Below are positions 1-6,570 of a stretch of 64,000 bases of DNA, piece by piece. The stretch is from Mycolicibacterium sp. HK-90 (GTDB lineage Bacteria; Actinomycetota; Actinomycetes; Mycobacteriales; Mycobacteriaceae). A model generated the notes under the pieces. It made no database searches. It had not been told where the DNA came from and worked only from the letters and a program-made list of their open reading frames with translations. Made by a program: the position numbers and the translations under genes. The stretch spans positions 5,270,001 through 5,334,000 of the forward strand of contig NZ_CP129613.1 in assembly GCF_030486405.1 (NCBI RefSeq). Reading direction: 5' to 3'. How positions within the stretch are numbered: the first letter of the stretch is position 1; the number at the start of each line of letters is the position of its first letter.

Positions 1-363
1 TACGGACGCCATAAAAGGCGATAGTCGGGAGACGCTTGCTGAACTCATCATTTCTCCGATCCGGTAGAGACCCATATTTCGTGGATAATCGTTCCGCACG
101 TCCCTATCTTCGTCCACTGCCACGGTCGCCGACTCGACTGGCGCACCGCTACCCGGGATCAATGTGTGTCGCCGTGCTGCCGCCCCCTTAGAGATTGGGC
201 GTATGGAGCTGCTGCTGAAAGCAATCCAACCCCGTGCAGTTAAACCAGACGTGACGTTCTCAGCCAAGGCAGCGCCTCTTTTACCCAACACAGCGAGTGC
301 GGCCCCTCCCCACCGCACACCCCCAATAAGATTGTCATCGCTCTTAATTGTCTTCCGATTCAC
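1..363 (-). CDS. Partial ORF running off the left edge, unknown function
   Basis: An uninterrupted minus-strand frame of 121 codons runs from a GTG at 363 to base 1 and continues beyond the window. The start lies 13 nt downstream of the stop of the 156-aa gene, in the same direction, so it may be the last visible member of the ESX-substrate operon. The upstream Shine-Dalgarno is weak. The predicted sequence is rich in Ser, Arg and Gly early on and shows no motif I recognise; there is no clear signal peptide or membrane helix. The stretch looks less GC-rich than the rest of the window. The open frame is visible, but that it is a real gene is inference. Confidence 0.4.
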   Translation of the reverse strand, partial: MNRKTIKSDDNLIGGVRWGGAALAVLGKRGAALAENVTSGLTARGWIAFSSSSIRPISKGAAARRHTLIPGSGAPVESATVAVDEDRDVRNDYPRNMGLYRIGEMMSSASVSRLSPFMASV

Positions 364-376
364 GCCAGTTTGACAC

Positions 377-847
377 TCAATACTCCGGTACTATCCGCAG
401 AGACTGGAGAAAGGTACCGAATTCCTGTCGACAATGCAAGTATTCCTCTTCGGATATTGTAAACACAATATCCAGAACATGCGTTTCTCCGGTGGCGGTA
501 GGCGTCGCAATAGACATATGAGTAAGTCTTACGGGAACGCCGCTCACCAGGATAAATCGCATTTCCTGGGCGTATTCCGAGGACGGACCTTTGGCAATCC
601 AGTCCGATCTGGTGACCCGTAAACCGATCGTTCTCGCCCGTTTATGTTCAGAGTAATTGTGCGCAATCTCGCTCAGATCGACGTTCGATCCGAGGATGTA
701 CTCCGTAACAACAATACTAGGAATGAGCCGACTATCGCGATTTGCATCGCGCAACAGGACGGCAGATGCATGCTCTTCACCGACCCCCGCAGGGTCAACA
801 TTGGACCATCCGTCGGGAACAGCTGAATCGAATCTAACTTTATGCAT
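377..847 (-). CDS. Hypothetical 156-aa protein next to ESX substrate, possible immunity protein or chaperone
   Basis: A small soluble protein without signal peptide or membrane helix. The N-terminus (FDSAVPDGW, then a VDP motif) and the alternating beta-strand pattern recall the DcrB/LpqN-like fold common in mycobacteria, but I cannot assign a family. It lies 12 nt after the 462-aa ESX-type protein on the same strand, so the two are probably co-transcribed. In polymorphic-toxin loci the gene right after a toxin often encodes its immunity protein; that role is inference from position only. Base composition looks lower in GC than in the catabolic genes to the right, which would fit acquisition. 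Confidence 0.6.
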   Translation of the reverse strand: MHKVRFDSAVPDGWSNVDPAGVGEEHASAVLLRDANRDSRLIPSIVVTEYILGSNVDLSEIAHNYSEHKRARTIGLRVTRSDWIAKGPSSEYAQEMRFILVSGVPVRLTHMSIATPTATGETHVLDIVFTISEEEYLHCRQEFGTFLQSLRIVPEY

Positions 848-859
848 GATAGTGCCCAG

Positions 860-2248
860 TTATTCTAGGAACCAGTCGGTCAGTCGCTTCAGGTGGCCGG
901 CGACTTCCTTGGGATCTATCGTTATTTCCAACAAACCGGCTCCGCCGAAACCTCTGGCATGCCCGTAATGCCCACCAATACTGAATTTTCCATCGTCCGT
1001 CCGCCCCATATGAAAATCACTCGCAGCACCAGCCCCCGCAATTTCCGTGATGCCGGCGGTGATTTGAACTCCATAGCCGTTGAGTTCAACCTTTTGCGAT
1101 GAGTGCGCCCCGACGGCCACATCGCCACCCAATTGACCTCCCGATGGAGACGCGGCACCGGAGAGGTTGCCTCGCGCACCAAGTGCGCCATCTGCATGGC
1201 CTTTGACCTCAACTGGGCCTACATTTCTCGAACCATTGGCTTCGCCCTCAACGATACTGAGTCGGCCCTGGGCAGAACCTGTCACGCCGTCCTTTCGCAG
1301 TTCATAGCTCGCCCCACCGTGCGCGCCGAGCACCTCCAGACGCCAGTCATATTCCCCGCCGGGACCTTTGGCGCCACCCGCCTTATCCCACACTGCGGCG
1401 CCGTGTTCACCGGTCTTGCCTTCGGCGATCACAGGCCCCTTCGGTTTGTCCACCTTGACGTCCTTGCCCCATTCGCCGACCTTGGTGCCTGGTGGGGGCT
1501 TTTCATGCCGACCGTCCGGTGGCTTCAGGATGTCTTTGCTTTGTGGCGTGCCCCGGGACCCTTCGATCGACTTCTTTTGCTTGGGTACCGGCAGCCCGCC
1601 AGGTCCAGCTTCGCCGTCCTCGGTATCCGGCTCGCCTTCCTCCGGGTTCAGCTTGAACTGGTGATCCACTAGTCGGACCGTGCTGTCACGTCCGCCGTCG
1701 TCGCCGTCGAACCTTATCTCTTCGAGATCAACCGCCTTGCCTTGGAGACGTTTGCCCACCAGCGCGGCGGCACTAACGAGTTGTGCAGCGGTCCAACGGA
1801 TATCTTCGGCGTGCTCCGCCAGAGCCCTGTTCCGCTCAACGATCGTGGCAATGTCGTACTTGCGGGCGTCAGTGACGTTCAAATTCTCAGCCACTCTGAA
1901 CCCGTCGTCCTCGGCGGTGGTGATCGCTGCAACGGCCGCGTCCTTGGCAGCGTTGATGTCGTTGCTGCCGTTCTCGGCGAGGTCGGCAGCCTCGCGCAAC
2001 ACACCGCTCTGAAGACCAACCACAGCGCAGTCAGCAGTCACGCGGTCGACTGCAGCGTCCTTCGCGTCGCCCTCCCACGTGGTGCCACCCGGCGATGCGA
2101 TGTTCTGGCGGTGCTCATCGAAGGTGGCCTCGCTCCCCGTGGCCGCCCGACGCCAGTCCGTGGCGGCGTCGGTGAGGTGCGAAGTACTCCAGTCCTCGAT
2201 CTGTGATCGCGTCGGCGACCCACCCGCCGAAACGGCAGCCGGACTCAC
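860..2248 (-). CDS. ESX/T7SS-type secreted protein with Trp-x-Gly N-terminal domain and glycine-rich C-terminal domain
   Basis: A 462-aa protein. Residues about 15-180 are helical with TTWEGDAKDAA near residue 60, a Trp-x-Gly turn typical of type VII (ESX) substrates. A Pro/Lys/Gly/Glu-rich linker follows (about 195-275). The C-terminal domain (about 280-450) has regularly spaced GG, GxG and GAxG turns between short beta strands. That architecture, ESX domain plus linker plus variable C-terminus, is what T7SS effectors and polymorphic toxins show. The C-terminal domain matches no toxin I recognise. The GTG start overlaps the TGA of the EspC-like gene upstream (GTGA), so the two are translationally coupled. 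It is likely exported by an ESX system encoded elsewhere; toxicity is inference. Confidence 0.6.
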   Translation of the reverse strand: MSPAAVSAGGSPTRSQIEDWSTSHLTDAATDWRRAATGSEATFDEHRQNIASPGGTTWEGDAKDAAVDRVTADCAVVGLQSGVLREAADLAENGSNDINAAKDAAVAAITTAEDDGFRVAENLNVTDARKYDIATIVERNRALAEHAEDIRWTAAQLVSAAALVGKRLQGKAVDLEEIRFDGDDGGRDSTVRLVDHQFKLNPEEGEPDTEDGEAGPGGLPVPKQKKSIEGSRGTPQSKDILKPPDGRHEKPPPGTKVGEWGKDVKVDKPKGPVIAEGKTGEHGAAVWDKAGGAKGPGGEYDWRLEVLGAHGGASYELRKDGVTGSAQGRLSIVEGEANGSRNVGPVEVKGHADGALGARGNLSGAASPSGGQLGGDVAVGAHSSQKVELNGYGVQITAGITEIAGAGAASDFHMGRTDDGKFSIGGHYGHARGFGGAGLLEITIDPKEVAGHLKRLTDWFLE

Positions 2249-2523
2249 ACAGTCACCGAAATCGAGTCAGCACCGCTGCTGTCGGTGTCGTCATAGCGCC
2301 CGGCGCCCACCGACAAATCTCCACCCTGCCCCGCCACGCGTCGTGCCTGACGTTGTCGCACCATATTCAGTGCAGCGTTAACAGCGCTCACTCCGGCGGC
2401 ACTCGGATCATCACCACAAAAGAAACCACCGACTGCTTCCGCTGCCAATCCATCAGCAAGCGCATCGCTGGCACCGGCAGCCGCCCGCAAACCACCCGCG
2501 TTCACTTCCAGCCCGTTTGCCAT
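2245..2523 (-). CDS. EspC/DUF2580-like ESX-associated small protein
   Basis: A 92-aa protein beginning MANGLEVNAGGLRAAAGASD, the signature opening of the EspC (Rv3615c)/DUF2580 family, whose members are co-secreted with larger ESX substrates. Longer in-frame starts exist, but the ATG at 2523 is preceded by a strong GGGGGGA Shine-Dalgarno about 6 nt away, so I chose it. It is the first gene of the minus-strand locus and its stop overlaps the start of the 462-aa protein by 4 nt. By analogy with EspA-EspC and PE-PPE pairs the two products probably form a secretion complex. No canonical C-terminal YxxxD/E motif is obvious. Confidence 0.65.
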   Translation of the reverse strand: MANGLEVNAGGLRAAAGASDALADGLAAEAVGGFFCGDDPSAAGVSAVNAALNMVRQRQARRVAGQGGDLSVGAGRYDDTDSSGADSISVTV

Positions 2524-2752
2524 ATCAATCCCCCCAGCCTGGCTAATTCGGCCTGAGCAGCCTATCAGCGCGCGAGCCCGCCGCCTGGCCAACATCGACG
2601 TATCGCGAACCCCCGACGAGTTGAACGATCAAGCAGGCCCGCACCCACGGCGACGGTGATGGAACCACGAGCGAGCCGCCCGCAGGCCTGCAGCCGGTAC
2701 GGTTCCCGATCTTGTCGGCATGCCCCAGTAGCGTCATCGGCAGATCGAGATC

Positions 2753-3706
2753 ATGGGGATGCAGGTGAACCGCACGGTGCAGTACTGGCGACTTTTGCAG
2801 CCGGACGGTGCGCCGCTGCCCGGTGAGTTTCCGGCCGAGCAGGTGGTGCGGCGGCTGCGCCGAGCGGAGGCCGACGGCCTCAACCGCTACCGCCGCTGCA
2901 CCGACGGGATGCTGCTGATCGCGCACGGCGCGCGCGACGCCCGGATGCTGATTCTCGACAAGGTGCGGCGGGAGAACCTGCCCAGCATCGGCAGCGCCGC
3001 CGGCGCTCGGCGCGCCATCGGGCTGACTCCCGACGAGGGGCTGCTGGAACCGACATACTGCCTGTTCGGTGAGCGCAACATCGTTGCCCTGCTGACAAGC
3101 GGTGACGGCCCGCGGGCCCGTCGGCTGGTCGACTATCTGGAGCACAAGCTCGGCATCGAGGTGGGTATCGAGCCGGTGCTCACCCAGAACCTCGACCAGG
3201 CCCTCGACGCGATGAGCGTGTCCAGGGTCGACGTCGCAATCCCGGCCAATCGCATCAACCGCGAGCTAGTGGGCGGCGACTGGGTCCAGGCGCTCGACGG
3301 GGCCCGCGCGCTGGCCCAGGATGGTGTCGTGCGCATCGGGATCTCGGTGGGCCGTCGTGGCACCGGAACGGAGAAGGACGCCATCCGCCGCCGGATCCGC
3401 GAACTGATCGACCACCTGCGGGGCTCCGGCGCCCTGTCGGAGTTCGAAAGTGCACGCGTCGTCGGCTCCATCAGCGGCACGCCGCAATCTGTCGATCTGC
3501 TTGAGGACCGATTCGTCGAGCGGACCGAGGTCGATGCCGATCGGCTGAACGATCCCGAGCGGTCGACCGCATATGCGCGAGAACTGTTGCGGCAGTCGCT
3601 GACTCGCAATCATGAATACCTCCTGTCCGCCGTGCCCGAGGTTCCCGGCGAACCCGTGACGTATGCGGACACTTTGATCGAATTGCCTGACGATGAACGC
3701 GAATAA
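2753..3706 (+). CDS. RexA-like soluble protein of a two-gene membrane-effector module
   Basis: A 317-aa soluble protein without helices or signal peptide; no catalytic motif is recognised. By eye, residues about 70-165 follow the order of lambda RexA as I remember it: an acidic DE-x-L/LxxP segment, a short glycine-containing strand, a helix ending in DYL, then VGIEPVL and a beta strand, compared with DFL and VQIEPLM in RexA. Length is close (RexA about 279 aa). The partner is a four-helix membrane protein whose ATG overlaps this gene by 14 nt, as RexB partners RexA. The start is uncertain: ATG 2753, ATG 2759, or GTG 2765, which has GGGGA at ideal spacing. The RexA relation is a remote-homology hypothesis; the coupled gene pair is certain. 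Confidence 0.55.
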   Translation: MGMQVNRTVQYWRLLQPDGAPLPGEFPAEQVVRRLRRAEADGLNRYRRCTDGMLLIAHGARDARMLILDKVRRENLPSIGSAAGARRAIGLTPDEGLLEPTYCLFGERNIVALLTSGDGPRARRLVDYLEHKLGIEVGIEPVLTQNLDQALDAMSVSRVDVAIPANRINRELVGGDWVQALDGARALAQDGVVRIGISVGRRGTGTEKDAIRRRIRELIDHLRGSGALSEFESARVVGSISGTPQSVDLLEDRFVERTEVDADRLNDPERSTAYARELLRQSLTRNHEYLLSAVPEVPGEPVTYADTLIELPDDERE

Positions 3707-4217
3707 GCGCCCGGTCATCCAGTTCAGCCGGCGGGAAAGGCTGCAGCACAACTGGGTTCGCCACCAGTGGGCGGACTGGCTGGTCGCCCTGATCGTGGTC
3801 GGCGTATGGCTGGCACTGGGCCGGGCCGGTTGGCTGCCGTGGGCCCTGACCGAAGTCCCCCGCGACGCCCGTCGAACCACCTACCAGATCTTGGCGACGG
3901 TGGCAGCCACGATGGGCGGGTTCACCCTGACCAGCATCTCCATCCTGGTGAACCTGCTGCGCGCACCGATGACCACCGTGGACAAGCTCCTACCGGCCAA
4001 CGACAAACGCCGGGTGGGCACCGCATTCGTCTCGGCATTGCCCAGCCTGTTCGCATTGTTCGCGGCGGCGATTGTCGGGCTGATGACCGACGCCAACCTC
4101 GATTCCGGTCACTGGTGGATTCAGGCCACGATCATCGGCGCCGCCGTCGCCGCCGTCGCGTCACTCGCGCGGGTCGTGTGGATCCTTCGGCGCCTGCTCA
4201 GCCTGTCCTCGGACTGA
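3693..4217 (+). CDS. RexB-like four-helix membrane protein
   Basis: A 174-aa integral membrane protein with a short basic N-terminus. Predicted helices lie at about residues 28-46, 64-89, 108-131 and 142-165, with an Arg/Lys-rich loop after helix 2 (ending PANDKRR) and a basic C-terminal tail. Size and topology match lambda RexB (144 aa, four helices, a proposed ion channel), and the helix 2-loop-helix 3 pattern is similar. It overlaps the upstream 317-aa gene by 14 nt, implying coupled translation of sensor and membrane effector. It could instead be an unrelated small membrane protein of conserved-hypothetical type. Convergent with the rhodanese gene, 4 nt away. Confidence 0.6.
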   Translation: MNANKRPVIQFSRRERLQHNWVRHQWADWLVALIVVGVWLALGRAGWLPWALTEVPRDARRTTYQILATVAATMGGFTLTSISILVNLLRAPMTTVDKLLPANDKRRVGTAFVSALPSLFALFAAAIVGLMTDANLDSGHWWIQATIIGAAVAAVASLARVVWILRRLLSLSSD

Positions 4218-4221
4218 GCGG

Positions 4222-4668
4222 CTATTTCACCGGCTCCACGGTCAGATTCCGACCACTGGCCTGCCACGCCTTCATCCCACCCTTGAGTTCGACCACGTCG
4301 GTGTAGCCCAGCGATCTCAGGGCCTCGGCGGCCGTCGCGCTCATGGGACCGGTGCGGCAGTAGATCGCGATCGGGGCATCGCGGTCGGAGGGCAGCCGAT
4401 CAGCCTGCTCGGCGATCCGGTCGAACGGAATCGACAAGTCGGTGCCGGCGATGTCGCCTTCGAAGGGCACATGGACGTTGATCGTCAGCCGGTCGGATTC
4501 GGCTATGGCAGTGGCGAATTCATCCGGGCCGACCAGTCGATGGACGGCAACGCTCGCCGCCGCGGCTCCGGTGGAGGCGGCTGGCGGCGCCTCGGCCGGT
4601 GAGCCACACGCCGCCACCGACAGGGAAGCGACGACCGCAAGGGCACCGATGCACATCCTGGAGAACAT
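4222..4668 (-). CDS. Rhodanese-domain lipoprotein
   Basis: A 148-aa exported lipoprotein. The signal peptide ends in a lipobox SVAAC with the lipidated Cys at residue 21, followed by an Ala/Pro-rich linker. The rhodanese domain spans about 43-145, with active-site loop YCRTGPMS and catalytic Cys104. Rhodaneses move sulfane sulfur through a Cys persulfide; a cell-surface form suggests handling of persulfide, thiosulfate or metal stress outside the membrane. It is divergent from the Cys-rich DUF1326 gene, and a CsoR/CstR-like operator lies 10 nt upstream of its ATG, so repression by a CsoR-family sensor is likely. The 5' leader has no good Shine-Dalgarno. Confidence 0.85.
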   Translation of the reverse strand: MFSRMCIGALAVVASLSVAACGSPAEAPPAASTGAAAASVAVHRLVGPDEFATAIAESDRLTINVHVPFEGDIAGTDLSIPFDRIAEQADRLPSDRDAPIAIYCRTGPMSATAAEALRSLGYTDVVELKGGMKAWQASGRNLTVEPVK

Positions 4669-4677
4669 GCCGAAAGA

Positions 4678-4694
4678 ATACCCCTAGGGGGTAC
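4678..4694. promoter_or_regulatory. CsoR/CstR-like operator 1
   Basis: The 17-nt near-palindrome ATACCCCTAGGGGGTAC lies 10 nt upstream of the rhodanese start. The C-run/G-run palindrome flanked by TA is the classic binding site of CsoR-family (Cu(I) or persulfide-sensing) repressors. A second copy lies 58 nt away centre to centre, next to the divergent gene. Confidence 0.7.
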
Positions 4695-4735
4695 TTGTGC
4701 TCCAGTCCTCGGCGGTGCTACGGTCGCCGTGTCAG

Positions 4736-4752
4736 ATACCCCCCGGGGGTAT
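4736..4752. promoter_or_regulatory. CsoR/CstR-like operator 2
   Basis: ATACCCCCCGGGGGTAT, a near-perfect palindrome, lies just upstream of the Shine-Dalgarno (GGAAGGAG, 4758-4765) of the DUF1326 gene. With operator 1 it brackets the divergent promoter region, so one repressor could control both genes. No CsoR-family regulator gene lies in this window. Confidence 0.7.
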
Positions 4753-4773
4753 TCAACGGAAGGAGCGGAATCG

Positions 4774-5487
4774 ATGACCACTTCGTCGACACAGGTCGAT
4801 TGGCATTTGCGCGGAGAATGGTTCGACGTGTGCAGCTGCAAGTTGCCTTGCCCGTGCAGCTTCGCCCAGGAGCCGACGCACGGCGATTGCCTGTTCAACC
4901 TGGTGTGGCACGTCCGCGAAGGACACTACGGCGACACCGATTTGGCGGGCCTGAGCGTCATCGCACTCGGTGAGTTCGCCGGCAACATGTGGATCGGCGA
5001 CCCGAACGCGACGATGAAGTTGATGTTCTACATCGACGAGAAGGGCGACGCCGCCCAGCGTGATGCGCTCGAGCGAATCTTCACTGGCAAGGAAGGCGGT
5101 TGGCCGGCCGAATTCGCCAGCCTGATCTCGGACATGCGCGGCATCGAGTACGCCCCGATCAACTTCGAGGCCGCCGAGGATCTCGCCTACTGGCGCGCCG
5201 AGATTCCCGGCAAGGTCGATCTGAAGGTGGAGGCCCTGACCGGCCCGACGGCCGACCCGAATCGCCGGGTAACCACCGTCAATGCACCGGGCGCCGAGGT
5301 CGGCCCGGGACAGGTCGCGACCTGGGGTGTGGTCAAGGAAGACCACGCCGTGGGCTTCGAGTGGTCGCACGAGCGCACCGGCGCGTCGAGCAAGCACTTC
5401 CCATTCGACTGGCGTCCCGGGTCGGCGGAGGCGGGCTCCGGTGAGGCGAACGCAGCCGCAGACGCCTCCTGCAGCTGCGGCTGCTGA
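4774..5487 (+). CDS. DUF1326 cysteine-rich probable metal-binding protein
   Basis: A 237-aa cytosolic protein of the DUF1326 type. The N-terminal motif CSCKLPCPC (Cys20, 22, 26, 28) and the C-terminal tail CSCGC are strong soft-metal or persulfide ligands. The ATG at 4774 has GGAAGGAG 8 nt upstream; a longer in-frame GTG at 4729 would put the operator inside the coding region and is rejected. It is divergent from the rhodanese lipoprotein and shares the two CsoR-like operators. A role in copper (or persulfide) binding and detoxification is inferred from ligands plus regulation; the family has no established biochemistry that I know of. Confidence 0.8.
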   Translation: MTTSSTQVDWHLRGEWFDVCSCKLPCPCSFAQEPTHGDCLFNLVWHVREGHYGDTDLAGLSVIALGEFAGNMWIGDPNATMKLMFYIDEKGDAAQRDALERIFTGKEGGWPAEFASLISDMRGIEYAPINFEAAEDLAYWRAEIPGKVDLKVEALTGPTADPNRRVTTVNAPGAEVGPGQVATWGVVKEDHAVGFEWSHERTGASSKHFPFDWRPGSAEAGSGEANAAADASCSCGC

Positions 5488-5495
5488 GACCGGTA

Positions 5496-5532
5496 CCGAT
5501 GTCGGCGAGGCCCGCGGCCTCGCCGACATCGG
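5496..5532. terminator. Bidirectional hairpin terminator
   Basis: A perfect 16-bp inverted repeat (5496-5511 and 5517-5532) with a 5-nt loop lies between the convergent DUF1326 gene and the SDR remnant. There is no marked T-run, as is usual for mycobacterial terminators. Confidence 0.7.
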
Positions 5533-5533
5533 A

Positions 5534-5920
5534 TCATGTTGTACCGCAGGCTAATTCAGCCCGTTTGACAGGGTCATCGATTCTCCGGTCTGCAGCCGGC
5601 CCCGATCCGAGACCGTTGGCGATCGCCACGTCGATACCGCCGAACTGCGTGAGCGCGGTGTCCACCACCGAGCGCATGGCCGCCAGGTCGCGGACGTCGG
5701 CGGTCAGCGCCACACAGCACCGGCCGAATGCGGACACCTCGTCCACGGTCCGTTCCAGGTCGGCCGGCGTGGACAACGCATAGTCGACCGTCTCGATCGG
5801 GGCAGCGATGTCGCACACCACGATGTCGGCGCCTTCCCGCGCCAGCGTCGTGGCATGCGCACGTCCCTGTCCCCGCGCGCCTCCGGTGATCAATGCGGTC
5901 CTGCCCTCAAGTGCACCCAT
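5534..5920 (-). pseudogene. C-terminally truncated short-chain dehydrogenase (mycofactocin-coupled SDR type)
   Basis: Only the N-terminal half of an SDR remains. The Rossmann motif TGGARGQGR, the acidic beta-2 end and the long insert typical of carveol-dehydrogenase/mycofactocin-coupled SDRs are present, and the reading stops shortly after the beta-4 region, where the usual NAG is ANG. The YxxxK catalytic motif and substrate domain are missing; intact members are about 270-280 aa against about 128 here. The chosen ATG at 5920 has AGAAGGA upstream; longer in-frame starts exist. I read it as a decayed gene. Nothing downstream restores the missing half. Confidence 0.7.
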
Positions 5921-6219
5921 ACCCATCCTTCTGTCGTCAGCTCCTGGATACAGACCCGGCAGCGACGGCAAACCTCACCGGAGGTCTCAGATCGGTCTCG
6001 AAACGGGATGGCCGGCGGGCAACATCCGGCGGTGACACCGGAGAGCCCCGGTTGACTTGGCAAATAAATTCAATGCCGTGACCGGGAAGACCTCAGAGAG
6101 AGCAAAGTGGCTGCACCACACGGTTACAGGTGATTCTCAGGATGATCGTGAGATGCACTAATGTTATCTCCAGACGGGGGTTTTGGGCTCGAACACGGCA
6201 AACAACCCGGAGGTGAAAA
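5921..6219. other. Intergenic region without recognised gene
   Basis: About 300 nt between the SDR remnant and the secreted His-rich peptide. No convincing ORF or RNA gene is seen. The right-hand end presumably carries the promoter of the peptide gene, with an AT-richer patch at about 6150-6185; no defined -10/-35 can be assigned. Confidence 0.4.
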
Positions 6220-6459
6220 GTGATCCGTTCGAAACTGATGAGGGCCGCGGCAGTCGGGCTGGGCGCATTGGCGGTACCGGTCGGTGTGGCGGTTGCGGGA
6301 GCAGCTCCGGCCTCGGCCGGTCCTGAGATCTGCGCGACGGGGCCATACGGCTACGTGAGTGCTTGCGTCGAGGGCCCGGGCTGGGTCCGTCCGTGGTACG
6401 ACGACGGATGGCGTGGCCGCGGCCACGGTCATGGTCACGGCCACGGTCACGACGACTGA
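6220..6459 (+). CDS. Small secreted histidine-rich peptide
   Basis: A 79-aa precursor with GTG start and a strong GGAGGTG Shine-Dalgarno (6208-6214). A typical Sec signal peptide ends in an APASA-G cleavage site near residue 33. The mature peptide of about 46 aa has two Cys residues, is rich in Gly, Trp and Tyr, and ends in alternating HGHGHGHGH followed by DD. That tail should bind Zn, Ni or Cu. Similar signal-peptide plus His-rich small proteins occur in mycobacteria without assigned function. It stands alone and is followed by a strong hairpin terminator, so it is a single-gene unit. Confidence 0.75.
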   Translation: MIRSKLMRAAAVGLGALAVPVGVAVAGAAPASAGPEICATGPYGYVSACVEGPGWVRPWYDDGWRGRGHGHGHGHGHDD

Positions 6460-6476
6460 GCGACTAAACCACGGGT

Positions 6477-6519
6477 AACGCCGTGGCGGGAATCCGAGCC
6501 TGGATTCCGCCACGGCGTT
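6477..6519 (+). terminator. Hairpin terminator after the His-rich peptide
   Basis: An inverted repeat of 18-19 bp with a single bulge (6477-6495 and 6502-6519) and a 6-nt loop, followed by ATTCGTTT. It ends the small-peptide transcript before the thiolase operon. Confidence 0.8.
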
Positions 6520-6570
6520 ATTCGTTTCACGACCTCGAGTCACTCTCTTAGTTGTAGTAGCGTCTCGGTC

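Noticed and set aside
164..373. Plus-strand 69-aa ORF near the left edge
   Set aside because: No Shine-Dalgarno, no family pattern, and it is antisense to a longer open frame in the direction of the neighbouring operon.
2524..2752. Possible small gene between the ESX locus and the RexA-like gene
   Set aside because: Frames here are short or antisense with no start signal; it is more simply a divergent promoter region.
4729..4773. Earlier GTG start of the DUF1326 protein
   Set aside because: It would translate the operator palindrome; the ATG at 4774 has an excellent Shine-Dalgarno.
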